Positions 16,875 to 25,276 are shown, counted from the first letter of the stretch. The stretch: DNA of 64,000 bases from an uncultured Bacteroidia bacterium (GCA_902786745.1 CADADR010000001.1:124001-188000); one strand, 5' to 3'. Made by a program: numbers and translations. The notes: generated from the sequence alone by a model not told the origin.

Positions 16875-17007
16875 CCTTGGACCATTTCAAAAAAATGTTC
16901 GGAATAGGCATTAAACTATCGCATTAGTTTTCAGCATTTTACATTATTTTATAACTTGGAATTGTTTGGAATGCATGTCCGACCGCTTGACAAAGGCGGT
17001 AGTTTCG
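16875..17007 (+). promoter_or_regulatory. Duplicated promoter/operator region, copy 2 (upstream of DUF1573 gene)
   Basis: This is the second copy of 15291-15421. Its inverted repeat is ACCGCTT gacaa AGGCGGT (16982-17000), with the same 5-base spacer and the same overlap with the -7 box (TAGTTTCG, 17000-17007). The A:T pair at position 4 of the stem in copy 1 is a G:C pair here, a compensatory change. Confidence 0.65.
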
Positions 17008-17095
17008 CAGCATCATTTCCATTACGAAGTGTAAAACAATGTATCACCCTAAAACACAAATCACTCATTATTCACAATTTTAAAATCATAACAAA

Positions 17096-17554
17096 ATGAA
17101 GAAAGTCATTTATCTGCTTGGTATTATGCTCCTTATGGCAGGAGCGGCCAAGGCGCAAGACGCAAAGACCCAGAGCGGTCCTGAAATCGAATTTGAGAAA
17201 ACCGTCCACGACTATGGAGATGTGCCTTACAACGGCAACGGCGAATGCGAGTTCCGTTTCACCAACACGGGCGATGCACCCCTGCTGATTCAGAAACCAA
17301 AGTCAAGCTGCGGCTGCACTATCCCTTCATGGCCCCAAGAGCCCATCCTCCCCGGTGAGTCAGACATCATCAAGGTGACTTACCGCACCAACCGTTCTGG
17401 CATTATCAACAAGACGGTGACCGTGACCTCCAACGCCGTCAACAATCCCACAGTTATGCTTCGCATCAAGGGCCGAGTGCTAGACCAAACCACCGAAGTC
17501 CTCCCTGAGAAGACAAACGGCTTCGGCAGCAGTTCTCCCGTCAACAACAACTGA
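17096..17554 (+). CDS. DUF1573 secreted protein
   Basis: The protein has 152 residues with signal peptide MKKVIYLLGIMLLMAGAAKAQ. The DUF1573 Ig-like domain is clear: FEKTVHDYGDVPYNGNGECEFRFTNTGDAPLLI, then the signature SSCGCTIPSWPQEPILPGESDIIKVTY, and TVTVTSNA. A periplasmic or surface protein of unknown function. It is expressed from promoter copy 2 and ends in a terminator at 17581. It may be the target of the preceding TPR-HTH regulator. Confidence 0.92.
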   Translation: MKKVIYLLGIMLLMAGAAKAQDAKTQSGPEIEFEKTVHDYGDVPYNGNGECEFRFTNTGDAPLLIQKPKSSCGCTIPSWPQEPILPGESDIIKVTYRTNRSGIINKTVTVTSNAVNNPTVMLRIKGRVLDQTTEVLPEKTNGFGSSSPVNNN

Positions 17555-17580
17555 TCTGAAGAAACTATATGGTTATCTTA

Positions 17581-17614
17581 AAGCCGTCTAATGTTGCTGT
17601 TAGATGGCTTTTAT
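17581..17614 (+). terminator. Terminator after DUF1573 gene
   Basis: Stem AAGCCGTCTAA / TTAGATGGCTT with one mismatch, an 8-base loop, followed by TTATT. It lies 26 bases after the stop codon. Confidence 0.7.
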
Positions 17615-17700
17615 TATATGGATAAAGCCACCAAAGACCTTGAAATGTGATGCTTGGAACACAGTTTAAAGCCATCTGATTCCTTTCTTTACTAATTTTC

Positions 17701-17770
17701 ATAGGGACAAAATTTTGTCCATATTGTATTCATATCGTTGATTGTCAAAAAAATAAGTTTTTACAATCAA
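17701..17770. promoter_or_regulatory. Palindrome and hairpin in the 313-bp intergenic region
   Basis: The gap 17555-17867 holds no gene. It contains a perfect 16-bp palindrome GGACAAAATTTTGTCC (17705-17720; 22/24 when extended) and, 17 bases further, an inverted repeat TTGATTGT...ACAATCAA (17738-17770) with AAAAA/TTTTT inner arms. Both look like regulatory sites of the barrel gene at 17868. The ATGGACA half-site also resembles the half-sites in the 46-bp element. Confidence 0.5.
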
Positions 17771-17812
17771 AAAAAAAGCATGGACAGAATTTTTAGGCCT
17801 CCCGAAAACCCC

Positions 17813-17841
17813 TTGACAATCATTTTTTTTCTATACTTTTG
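17813..17841 (+). promoter_or_regulatory. Promoter of the barrel gene at 17868
   Basis: TTG at 17813-17815 and TACTTTTG at 17834-17841 are 18 bases apart, a good Bacteroidota promoter. Confidence 0.6.
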
Positions 17842-17867
17842 TCGGTGCAATTCAAAATCATACGACT

Positions 17868-18611
17868 ATGAAAACGACAAGAATTTATGCCTTGATTGTA
17901 ATCCTGATAGTTTTCGGGTGCAAAGCTTTTGGACAGGAACATGAACAGCTGTTGCCAAAGTCAATGGTCAAAATCGGCATCAACGCATTCCTGACGCAAG
18001 AGGTCAAGTCGTCGGACAAGGCAGCCGCTGTGAACTCCTATCCATTTATTGGTGGTGGCCTTGAAGTTTCCTACTACCACCGACTGCCTTATCACTTTGG
18101 CGTTAATGTGGGCTTCGGTGCACAGTTTCAGCCTTCTGTTTTCGACAACACTGGAGATTCGGAGGTGAAAGATATCTATACACTATATACCCCGATGATT
18201 TGCCTTCCTTTCTCCATCGAGAAGGCTTTCCCTGCCGTCAAGACAAAACACGGTTTTTTGCTGGTTGGCGAACTTGGAGGCAGGCTATACAAACCGTATA
18301 AGTCCACATACGAGTACACCATGATGTATGGCCTCGATGAAAACGGAATTTGCCTTCCTGACGGGTATGTCATCGACTATTTGGTGTTGGATGATCCTAT
18401 TTCCGTGTCATGTTTCGCTAAAATCGGCTTGGAGAGGCCGACACGCAAAGGCAACATGCTTCGCTTCAATCTCTTATATGATTACTCGTTTAGGGAAATA
18501 GGCGCAGGCGAAATCTGGAAAGGTTGCGAACCTGATACACACTATGGAACTTTAAGCCAGAGGTTTAGCTATGTTGGCGTGGAGTTTAATTATGGATTTA
18601 GGATTAGATAA
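17868..18611 (+). CDS. Outer-membrane beta-barrel-like protein, unknown function
   Basis: The protein has 247 residues with a signal sequence (MKTTRIYALIVILIVFGCKAFGQ). The mature part alternates hydrophobic and polar residues and is rich in aromatic strand ends (GGGLEVSYYHRLPYHFGVNVGFGAQF, YVGVEFNYGFRIR at the C-terminus), which fits an outer-membrane barrel. No named family was recognised. It stands alone, with its own promoter and an elaborate palindromic upstream region. Confidence 0.75.
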   Translation: MKTTRIYALIVILIVFGCKAFGQEHEQLLPKSMVKIGINAFLTQEVKSSDKAAAVNSYPFIGGGLEVSYYHRLPYHFGVNVGFGAQFQPSVFDNTGDSEVKDIYTLYTPMICLPFSIEKAFPAVKTKHGFLLVGELGGRLYKPYKSTYEYTMMYGLDENGICLPDGYVIDYLVLDDPISVSCFAKIGLERPTRKGNMLRFNLLYDYSFREIGAGEIWKGCEPDTHYGTLSQRFSYVGVEFNYGFRIR

Positions 18612-18685
18612 AGGCTGCCAAAGAAATGCATGTTTGACTCAGTTATTGAGGCAAAAAGAATTTGTAACTTTAAAATCAATAAGTT

Positions 18686-19285
18686 ATGAAAACAATTAAT
18701 TTCAATAAGCAGATTTTGGCCACAATGGCCATCGCTTTGCTTTGCTGCTTTACGGCAAAGGCACAGGACTCGAAAGAATGGTCAATTATTCCTTATACAA
18801 AAATAGGATATGTATTGGATGGTTCGGTAAGACTATTAGATGAGGTCTATCACGCGAATGCAGGAGTGGACGCCAAAGTCAGCTTCAACAAGCATTGGTC
18901 GTTGCTGGCTGGTGTTGAGTATAATTACCGATGGGGCTTTTCCGAAGGCGGTTATATTTTTCCAGACGACCACAGGGAAGGACTACGGCATTTCATCCGC
19001 ATCCCTGTACGCGCCGAGTTCACGCACAAATGGTTTTATGTCAATGCAGGACTTTTTGTGGAACGCGCGACGAACACACGCTATGATGCCAACGAGACCA
19101 TCAACTTTGGTATAGGCCCAGAAGTGGAATTGGGCGGTCGCATACGACTATCCGAAAATGATCGTCTCCGCATAGGCATGCAAAGTCAATTATGTGCCAA
19201 CCATGTGACCGAAAAAGAACAATCCTCTTTTTATGGAGGTTTCTTCGGTACCTTTCTTACGATGGGTTATGAGCATCGGTTCTAA
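18686..19285 (+). CDS. Outer-membrane beta-barrel-like protein
   Basis: The protein has 199 residues. Its signal peptide is MKTINFNKQILATMAIALLCCFTAKAQ. The mature part has strand-like segments SWSLLAGVEYNYRWGFSEGGYI-type, RIPVRAEFTHKWFYVNAGLFVERATN, IGPEVELGGRIRL, RIGMQSQLC and a C-terminal FLTMGYEHRF ending in Phe as in outer-membrane proteins. It is 74 bases downstream of the 17868 barrel and ends before the terminator at 19306. Confidence 0.75.
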   Translation: MKTINFNKQILATMAIALLCCFTAKAQDSKEWSIIPYTKIGYVLDGSVRLLDEVYHANAGVDAKVSFNKHWSLLAGVEYNYRWGFSEGGYIFPDDHREGLRHFIRIPVRAEFTHKWFYVNAGLFVERATNTRYDANETINFGIGPEVELGGRIRLSENDRLRIGMQSQLCANHVTEKEQSSFYGGFFGTFLTMGYEHRF

Positions 19286-19305
19286 ACAAACTTTATAGTT
19301 ACCCC

Positions 19306-19337
19306 CAAGCCATCGAAAGCGATTTCGGTGGCTTTTT
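19306..19337 (+). terminator. Terminator repeat, copy 1
   Basis: Stem GCCATCGAAA / TTTCGGTGGC with loop GCGA-like centre and T-tract. The 30-base core is identical to the terminator at 21939-21970. Confidence 0.75.
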
Positions 19338-19405
19338 TATTTCTTTTTCCAAAAAATGTAAGATTTCGACGATTTCCACGATATAATAGCAAACGACCGA
19401 AGGTA

Positions 19406-19897
19406 ATGACGACCGAAGAGTTCAAACGAGACATCCTGCGACTGCAACCCCGATTGCAGCGGACCGCCGAAAGCATCATCGGCGATGCCGACAGCGCAGC
19501 GGATGCCGTTCAAGAAGCCGTCATCACACTTTGGGAACAACGCGCGACGACAAAAAGCCAGGACATGGAAAAACTCAGCCTGACCATCGTCAAGCGGCGC
19601 AGCATCGACTTGCTTAGGAAACAACGACCCACCGTGCCTATCGATACGGAGAGTCTGATGCTTGCCGAACCGCCGCAAGACGACAACGAGGAACGCTACC
19701 GACTGGCCCGAAAACTCGTCGAGCAACTGCCCAAACGCCAACGCGACACCATCCTGATGAAATATGAGGACGGTCTCAGCAACGAGGAAATCGAGAAGGC
19801 GACGGGCATGAGCAGCACCCATGTGTATGCAACGCTGTCGCGCGCCTACAAGTCGTTGCGTGAAGCCATAAGACAATATAAGGAGAAACAAGGATGA
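19406..19897 (+). CDS. ECF RNA polymerase sigma factor
   Basis: ATG at 19406 gives 163 residues and starts MTTEEFKRDILRLQPRLQRTAESIIGD. Region 2 has DADSAADAVQEAVITLWEQR and a short KRRSIDLLRKQRP segment. Region 4 has VEQLPKRQRDTILMKYEDGLSNEEIEKATGMSSTHVYATLSRAYKSLREAI. The gene overlaps the next gene by 4 bases (ATGA), as sigma/anti-sigma pairs often do. The leader between the terminator and ATG has no clear promoter. Confidence 0.92.
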   Translation: MTTEEFKRDILRLQPRLQRTAESIIGDADSAADAVQEAVITLWEQRATTKSQDMEKLSLTIVKRRSIDLLRKQRPTVPIDTESLMLAEPPQDDNEERYRLARKLVEQLPKRQRDTILMKYEDGLSNEEIEKATGMSSTHVYATLSRAYKSLREAIRQYKEKQG

Positions 19898-20601
19898 ATA
19901 CTGAAAACGAAATGAACGAGGAAGTCCGCCAGCTGCTCGACAGCCTGGAAGAACACGGGAAGAACGCCCGTCGGCAAAAAGAACTTGGCGATCTGATTGA
20001 CCGTCTTGCCGATGAGGAAAAGACGGTTGCAATGCCGCGCAAGCATAGAACACTCACCCCGCTTTGGTGGGCCATGGGTGCGGCAGCGGCATGCCTTCTG
20101 CTTTGGCTGCTCGTCAAACCGAACGCAAAACAGCAACCTGAGATGGAACAGGAAATCCTTGTTGAAGAAACGAAAACCGTTGATTCCGTCAAGACCGAAG
20201 TGAACGATGCCGTCTTTGAACAACCTGTTGCTAACGAAACGCTTTTGGCGGAAGAGACACCCATCGTCCCACAAAACGCCCCGATGAAAAAAGAGAAACC
20301 CAAGACTCAAATCATCGAAAAAGTGGTCGAACAGCCCATGCTAGTCGAGGTCAAGCCGACGGAACCCAAAGACACTACGAATATTGGATCCAACACCATA
20401 CCCACTGAAAACGAAACGCCTTCAGCCGTTCAAAAGCCCCAGCGGAGAGTCATCCGGAGCCTCAACCTGGTGTGCTACGAATGTCAGAAGGACCCCGAAT
20501 TCTTCACCAAACCTGTCACGGAAGACAGGACCTTATTCGGTCAGCCGCAAGACCCGAACATGAAAAACGGATCGCTGGCCTTGGAAATCAAACTCAATTA
20601 A
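19894..20601 (+). CDS. Single-pass membrane protein partnered with ECF sigma factor
   Basis: The protein has 235 residues. The first 50 are charged and cytosolic-looking (NEEVRQLLDSLEEHGKNARRQKELGDLIDRLADEE), followed by one membrane segment (PLWWAMGAAAACLLLWLLV, about 55-73) and a long proline/glutamate-rich exterior (about 75-190). This is the shape of an anti-sigma factor with a periplasmic stalk. An AAGGAG-like site (about 19880) stands 8-13 bases before its ATG. It is co-transcribed with the sigma gene and the GIN-barrel gene. Confidence 0.75.
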   Translation: MNTENEMNEEVRQLLDSLEEHGKNARRQKELGDLIDRLADEEKTVAMPRKHRTLTPLWWAMGAAAACLLLWLLVKPNAKQQPEMEQEILVEETKTVDSVKTEVNDAVFEQPVANETLLAEETPIVPQNAPMKKEKPKTQIIEKVVEQPMLVEVKPTEPKDTTNIGSNTIPTENETPSAVQKPQRRVIRSLNLVCYECQKDPEFFTKPVTEDRTLFGQPQDPNMKNGSLALEIKLN

Positions 20602-20613
20602 AACTTGGAAACC

Positions 20614-21927
20614 ATGAAACGCATCTTTTTATCAATAGCCATTCTTTTGGCTGCACAGATAGGCTTCGCACAGGAAGAAGTCGCTATAGAGCAAAACATC
20701 AACCAACGCATCAACAAGCTGGAAATCAGTTCAGGATGGGATGTCCATCTGATTCACCATGAGGCCGACAGCGGCTACCGCGTGGCCATCATCACCGAAG
20801 ATGATTTGGCGGCACGGGCCTACAATGTGCAACTCTGCAACGTCAAAGACCAAACCCTGACCATCCTCGAGAACACCCAGTTGCCCCGAGGCACCGTGGT
20901 GGAGATTGAAGGCCCCATGACCTTCGGGCAAATCAACCTTTTGAACAATGCGACGGCTGAAGCAGATTATGTCGTTGCATCCGCAGCATCCGTACCGAAG
21001 GACTGGACCAATCTCATCCTTTCCAAATATTCAAGCTTTCGTGTCCAGCATTATTACATTCCCAACCCAGAAAACTCGCCAGGTATGAAAATTTGGGACC
21101 ATGCCCAATTGACTATCGATACCATTTCGGGTGAAGGTGATGTCATGATGAACGTTTATGGAAGTGCAAATTTTCAATACGACACCAATACCCTACTAGG
21201 CAAAATCACACTGTGCGAACAGGAAAACACTTCTGATTGGCCTTATATGCAAAGGGATTGGAGGGTAATCAAGACCAAAGAAGTGGATGGCGAACTGGTC
21301 ACCACCGACCGCAGAAAGGTATGGAATGACGCGCTTTCTCTTGAAGTAGGAATCGGCCTACAACATGGCAACACGCCAACAAATCCCAACAGCCCCTTCT
21401 TGCAATACAACACATCGACAGTCAACATAGGTTTTGGCACTTATTTCAAACTCGGCAACCGTTGGGGCTTAAAGACAGGACTTCTATGGAACGAAAACAG
21501 GAAATCGCTATGCCACCAGGTGAAATACGAAAACAACGAATTGGTAGTAATCGACGGGCAGGGCGACTATCAACGCAACCGACTGTATAACCTTTACATG
21601 GGCATCCCTGTTTCACTTAGTTATTACCTCGGTAAAAAGCAGACCGAAAGCGTCTCTTTAGATTTGTATTGCGGTCGCCTTTTGGGAGAAGCGCTCGTCA
21701 CCAGCAAAGACCCAACCAAGCCCTTTGGTCTCGTTCTCTTCCCTGGGACAAAAGACCATCTCGACAACATCTTCAACCCATGGAAGTTGGAAGTCGGCCT
21801 CAGTTTCAACACCCAGCATTTGGGCATTATCCACGGCATTCGGGTCTTCACCAACCTTCTGCCCGAGTACAAGCCAGGGGTCACGACGGACAAGTTCCGA
21901 AGTGTGGGCTTTGAAATTAAACTATAA
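20614..21927 (+). CDS. GIN-like domain joined to an outer-membrane barrel
   Basis: The ATG at 20614 gives 437 residues (the in-frame codon at 20605 is TTG). The signal peptide is MKRIFLSIAILLAAQIGFAQ. Residues about 25-180 resemble a GIN/DUF2807-like beta-solenoid (EISSGWDVHLIHHEAD, YVVASAAS, YGSANFQYD). Residues about 215-437 are a barrel (ALSLEVGIGLQHGN, NIGFGTYFKLGNRWGLKTGLLW, YMGIPVSLSYYL, EVGLSF, FEIKL). The gene ends an ECF sigma operon; its product may be the outer-membrane output or sensor of that system. Close homologues were not identified from memory. Confidence 0.7.
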   Translation: MKRIFLSIAILLAAQIGFAQEEVAIEQNINQRINKLEISSGWDVHLIHHEADSGYRVAIITEDDLAARAYNVQLCNVKDQTLTILENTQLPRGTVVEIEGPMTFGQINLLNNATAEADYVVASAASVPKDWTNLILSKYSSFRVQHYYIPNPENSPGMKIWDHAQLTIDTISGEGDVMMNVYGSANFQYDTNTLLGKITLCEQENTSDWPYMQRDWRVIKTKEVDGELVTTDRRKVWNDALSLEVGIGLQHGNTPTNPNSPFLQYNTSTVNIGFGTYFKLGNRWGLKTGLLWNENRKSLCHQVKYENNELVVIDGQGDYQRNRLYNLYMGIPVSLSYYLGKKQTESVSLDLYCGRLLGEALVTSKDPTKPFGLVLFPGTKDHLDNIFNPWKLEVGLSFNTQHLGIIHGIRVFTNLLPEYKPGVTTDKFRSVGFEIKL

Positions 21928-21938
21928 CCTACACATTA

Positions 21939-21970
21939 AAGCCATCGAAAGCGATTTCGGTGGCTTTTTT
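21939..21970 (+). terminator. Terminator repeat, copy 2
   Basis: Stem AGCCATCGAAA / TTTCGGTGGCT with GCGA loop and T7 tract, identical in its core to 19306-19337. It ends the sigma operon and lies 12 bases after the stop. Confidence 0.75.
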
Positions 21971-21992
21971 TGTGAAGTGCTGCAAAAATTTC

Positions 21993-22000
21993 TATTTTTG
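21993..22000 (+). promoter_or_regulatory. -7 promoter box of the GH97 gene
   Basis: TATTTTTG followed by C matches TAnnTTTG, 21 bases before the ATG. Confidence 0.5.
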
Positions 22001-22021
22001 CCTGCATAAAACTATACCAAC

Positions 22022-24010
22022 ATGAAAAAACTCCTCCTCTTTACGCTCATTATGCTTTGCGTGAGCGCCTTCGCCCAAAAGCAATACACATTGCAATCGC
22101 CCGACAAAGATATCACCGTCACCATTGAGGCAGGTGAGCAACTGACTTACGCCGTCACACATGGCAATACTTGCGTGTTAGCCCCCTCGCCTATCGGCAT
22201 GCAACTCGGCGATGGCACCATACTTGGCACGAAGCCCTTCGTGAAAAGCGCCAAGACGCTATCAGTCAACCAGACCTTAGCCTCCCCACTTTACAAAAGA
22301 ACCGAAATTCACGAAGTCTACGAGGAACTGACGCTGACCTTCAAAGGCAACTACAAGGTCATCTTCCGCGCCTACGATGCTGGTGTGGCCTACCGTTTTG
22401 AGACCGAATTCCGTATGCCCATCATCATTGAAAATGAAATTGCAGATTTCAATTTTGACAAGGATTATCAAGGCTTTATCCCTTATGTTTTAAGGCGTGC
22501 CGGACAAGAAGGTCCACTCATCAACCAGCAGTTCTACAACTCGTTTGAGAACACCTACTCCCACATCAACCTTAGCCAAATGGACCCCGAAAAACTCGCC
22601 TTCTTACCTTTGCTGGTCGAACTCAAGGATGGCAAGAAAGCCGTCATCACCGAGGCCGACTTGGAGGACTTTCCTGGCTTGTATCTGCATAACGCCAACG
22701 GCAAAAACGGACTCTCTGCCGTCCACGCGCCCTATCCCAAGACCCGCGAACAAGGCGGCCACAACAACCTGCAATGGATTGTGAAGGAACGCGAGAACTA
22801 CATTGCCAAAGTGGAGGGTAAACGTTCGTTCCCATGGCGCATCATCGCTATCTCTGAAAACGACAAGGAACTGGCCGACAACGACTTGGTCTACCTCTTG
22901 GCCTCATCCAACCGCATCGGTGATGTCTCGTGGATTCTGCCCGGAAAGGTGGCTTGGGACTGGTGGAACGCCTGGAACATTTATGGCGTCGACTTCAAGG
23001 CCGGCATCAACAACGACACCTATAAGTACTACATCGACTTCGCTTCGCAATACGGCATTGAATATGTCATCCTCGATGAAGGATGGGCTGTCAACAAAAA
23101 GGCAGACCTTTTCCAAGTAGTGCCCGAAATCGACATCAAGGAACTGGTGGACTATGGCGCCGAACGCAATGTGGGCATCGTGCTTTGGGTAGGCTATGCC
23201 GCCATCGACAAGGACATGGAACATGTCTGCCAACACTATGCCGACATGGGCGTGAAAGGCTTCAAAGTCGACTTTATGGACGGTGACGACCAGATGATTG
23301 TCGACTTCTACTACCGCATGGCCGAAACCGCCGCCCGTCACCACCTCTTCATCGACTTCCACGGTGCCTACAAACCCACAGGCCTCAACCGCACCTACCC
23401 CAATGTGCTTAACCACGAAGGTGTGTATGGCCTCGAACAAGCCAAGTGGGACAACGAGAGCGACCTTGTCACTAACGAAGTCACCATCCCCTTCATCCGC
23501 ATGTTGGCCGGTCCGCTCGACTACACCCAAGGTGCGATGAAGAACGCCAACAAGAATAACTTCGCCGCCATCTACACCGAGCCGATGAGCCAAGGCACAC
23601 GCTGCCGTCAGCTGGCTGAATATGTGATCTTTGAGTCACCCTTCAACATGCTCTGCGACAGCCCGAGCAATTATATGAAGGAAGAGGAATGCACCCAATT
23701 CATCGCTTCCGTTCCCACCACTTGGGATGAGACCATGGTGCTCGACGGTAAGGTGGGCGAATACCTCGTCATCGCCCGCCGCAAGGACTTCCACTGGTAT
23801 GTGGGTGCCATCACCAACTGGGAGGAACGCGACATCGAAATCGACCTCGGTGTGCTGCCTAACTTCGGTGCCAAGTCGGGACACATCTTCCGCGACGGTC
23901 CCAATGCCAACCGTGTGGCCAAGGACTATGTGTCAGAGCAAGCCCAAGTGTGGGGCAACAAGGTGAAAGTGCATCTCGCCAAAGGCGGCGGTGCCGTAAT
24001 GGTATTCTAA
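22022..24010 (+). CDS. Glycoside hydrolase family 97 enzyme
   Basis: The protein has 662 residues with signal peptide MKKLLLFTLIMLCVSAFAQ. The N-terminal beta-sandwich (about 20-285) and catalytic barrel (about 290-560) follow the GH97 order: RFETEF, SWILPGKVAWDWWN, EYVILDEGW, KGFKVDFMDGDDQ, DFHGAYKPTG, NHEGVYGLEQAKWD, and a C-terminal sandwich. Asp417 in VDFMDG is placed as the nucleophile Asp of the retaining branch (alpha-galactosidase type); Glu466 or Glu472 is a candidate acid. It probably releases alpha-linked galactose or glucose in the periplasm. It is next to rhamnose-related genes, so a plant-glycan role is plausible. Confidence 0.93.
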   Translation: MKKLLLFTLIMLCVSAFAQKQYTLQSPDKDITVTIEAGEQLTYAVTHGNTCVLAPSPIGMQLGDGTILGTKPFVKSAKTLSVNQTLASPLYKRTEIHEVYEELTLTFKGNYKVIFRAYDAGVAYRFETEFRMPIIIENEIADFNFDKDYQGFIPYVLRRAGQEGPLINQQFYNSFENTYSHINLSQMDPEKLAFLPLLVELKDGKKAVITEADLEDFPGLYLHNANGKNGLSAVHAPYPKTREQGGHNNLQWIVKERENYIAKVEGKRSFPWRIIAISENDKELADNDLVYLLASSNRIGDVSWILPGKVAWDWWNAWNIYGVDFKAGINNDTYKYYIDFASQYGIEYVILDEGWAVNKKADLFQVVPEIDIKELVDYGAERNVGIVLWVGYAAIDKDMEHVCQHYADMGVKGFKVDFMDGDDQMIVDFYYRMAETAARHHLFIDFHGAYKPTGLNRTYPNVLNHEGVYGLEQAKWDNESDLVTNEVTIPFIRMLAGPLDYTQGAMKNANKNNFAAIYTEPMSQGTRCRQLAEYVIFESPFNMLCDSPSNYMKEEECTQFIASVPTTWDETMVLDGKVGEYLVIARRKDFHWYVGAITNWEERDIEIDLGVLPNFGAKSGHIFRDGPNANRVAKDYVSEQAQVWGNKVKVHLAKGGGAVMVF

Positions 24011-24087
24011 AAATCGCTCGCGATTTTGTCTCTAATTCCAATCGTACTTCCATACATCTCTTCATTCTCAAATTCTTGATATCAAAC

Positions 24088-25254
24088 ATGAAAACCTATC
24101 GTTTCCTGGCTTTCGACTGCGGCACCACCAGCGGACGCGCCATCTTGGGCACTTTCGCTGACGACACTTTCCGCATGGAAGAGGTCTACCGCTTCCCCAA
24201 CCAAACCCTCGAAATCGGCGGTAAGTACTATTGGAATGTCTATGGCATCTACGAGCACCTCTTCAAATGCCTGAAGGAGCTGGGAGAACGTAATATTCCC
24301 TTGGATTCCATCGGCATCGATACCTGGGGCTGCGACTTCGGCTGCGTTGGGCACGACGGCACCTTGCTGGGCTTGCCCCGCGCCTACTGTGACCCTTACA
24401 CCGATGGCATTCCCGAAAAGTTCTTCCAAAAGGTGCCTCACGAACAACTCTATGCGCTGACAGGCATCCTGCCCACGAACCACAACAGCATCTTCCAGAT
24501 GTATGCCCAGGCCGAGGAAGGCAGCGTGGCCTACCGTCACGCCAAGCGCATCCTCTTCATGCCCGACCTCCTCTCCTATCTGCTGACCCGCGGCAAGGTC
24601 TGCGAAACCACCATTGCCTCTACCTCGGGCTTGATGAACCCCAAGACGCAGCAGTTTGTGCCATCACTTATGGAGGCAGTTGGCCTCACCGAAGACCAAA
24701 TCCCCGACAGGGTACAGCCAGGAGAAACCGTAGGTAAGCTACGTTTCAATATCGCCAAAGAGACCGGCTTGGGTGAGGTTCCCGTGGTCGCCGTAGCGGG
24801 TCATGACACCGCCTCAGCCGTTGTTGCTGTACCTGCTGAAAACGAGCGTTTCGCTTACCTCATCAGCGGAGCACAAAGCCTCATGGGCATTGAGGTGAAC
24901 GAGCCTATCATCACCGAGCAGTCGGCACGACTCAACTTCTCCAACGAAAGTGGCATCGAAGGCACTACGTGCTTCCAAAAAAGCTTGAAAGAAGCGGATG
25001 TGGAACAGTTTAAAGAGGTGCTGGATAGGCTTCAGGAATTCGCTCCGTTCAATATAGAGAAACTCTATGTCATCGGCGACGGCTCGACCAACGACCAGCT
25101 CAACCAAAGGATAGCCGAAGCTATTGGAATGCCCGTTGTGGCTGGTCCAACCGATGCCACCGTCATCGGTAACCTCATGGTGCAGGCCAAGGCAGCAGGG
25201 CTGGTCAAAGACAGATGGGAGATGCGCAAGATGATAGCCAAGGATTTGCATTGA
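24088..25254 (+). CDS. rhaB: Rhamnulokinase with large internal deletion
   Basis: ATG at 24088 gives 388 residues; rhamnulokinases usually have about 470-490. The N-terminal FGGY domain is normal: FLAFDCGTTSGRAILG, DTWGCDFGCVG, LPRAYCDPYTD, and the catalytic-base region VAGHDTASAVV. After ESGIEGTTCFQKSL the sequence jumps straight to DRLQEFAPFNIEKLYVIGDGSTNDQLNQ, so roughly 85-90 residues of the C-terminal domain are absent. The conserved GGGS of this motif is GDGS. The frame is open and no frameshift is seen. If active, it phosphorylates L-rhamnulose; the shortening makes activity doubtful. Confidence 0.85.
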   Translation: MKTYRFLAFDCGTTSGRAILGTFADDTFRMEEVYRFPNQTLEIGGKYYWNVYGIYEHLFKCLKELGERNIPLDSIGIDTWGCDFGCVGHDGTLLGLPRAYCDPYTDGIPEKFFQKVPHEQLYALTGILPTNHNSIFQMYAQAEEGSVAYRHAKRILFMPDLLSYLLTRGKVCETTIASTSGLMNPKTQQFVPSLMEAVGLTEDQIPDRVQPGETVGKLRFNIAKETGLGEVPVVAVAGHDTASAVVAVPAENERFAYLISGAQSLMGIEVNEPIITEQSARLNFSNESGIEGTTCFQKSLKEADVEQFKEVLDRLQEFAPFNIEKLYVIGDGSTNDQLNQRIAEAIGMPVVAGPTDATVIGNLMVQAKAAGLVKDRWEMRKMIAKDLH

Positions 25255-25276
25255 TGAAACAAGAAAAGAGGGCCTT

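Noticed and set aside
17738-17944. 68-codon frame overlapping the start of the 17868 gene
   Set aside because: It begins inside a hairpin and overlaps a barrel gene with signal peptide and promoter.
24900-25100. Frameshift as the reason for the short rhamnulokinase
   Set aside because: The missing part was not found in the other frames; sequence on both sides is in one open frame, so it is a deletion.
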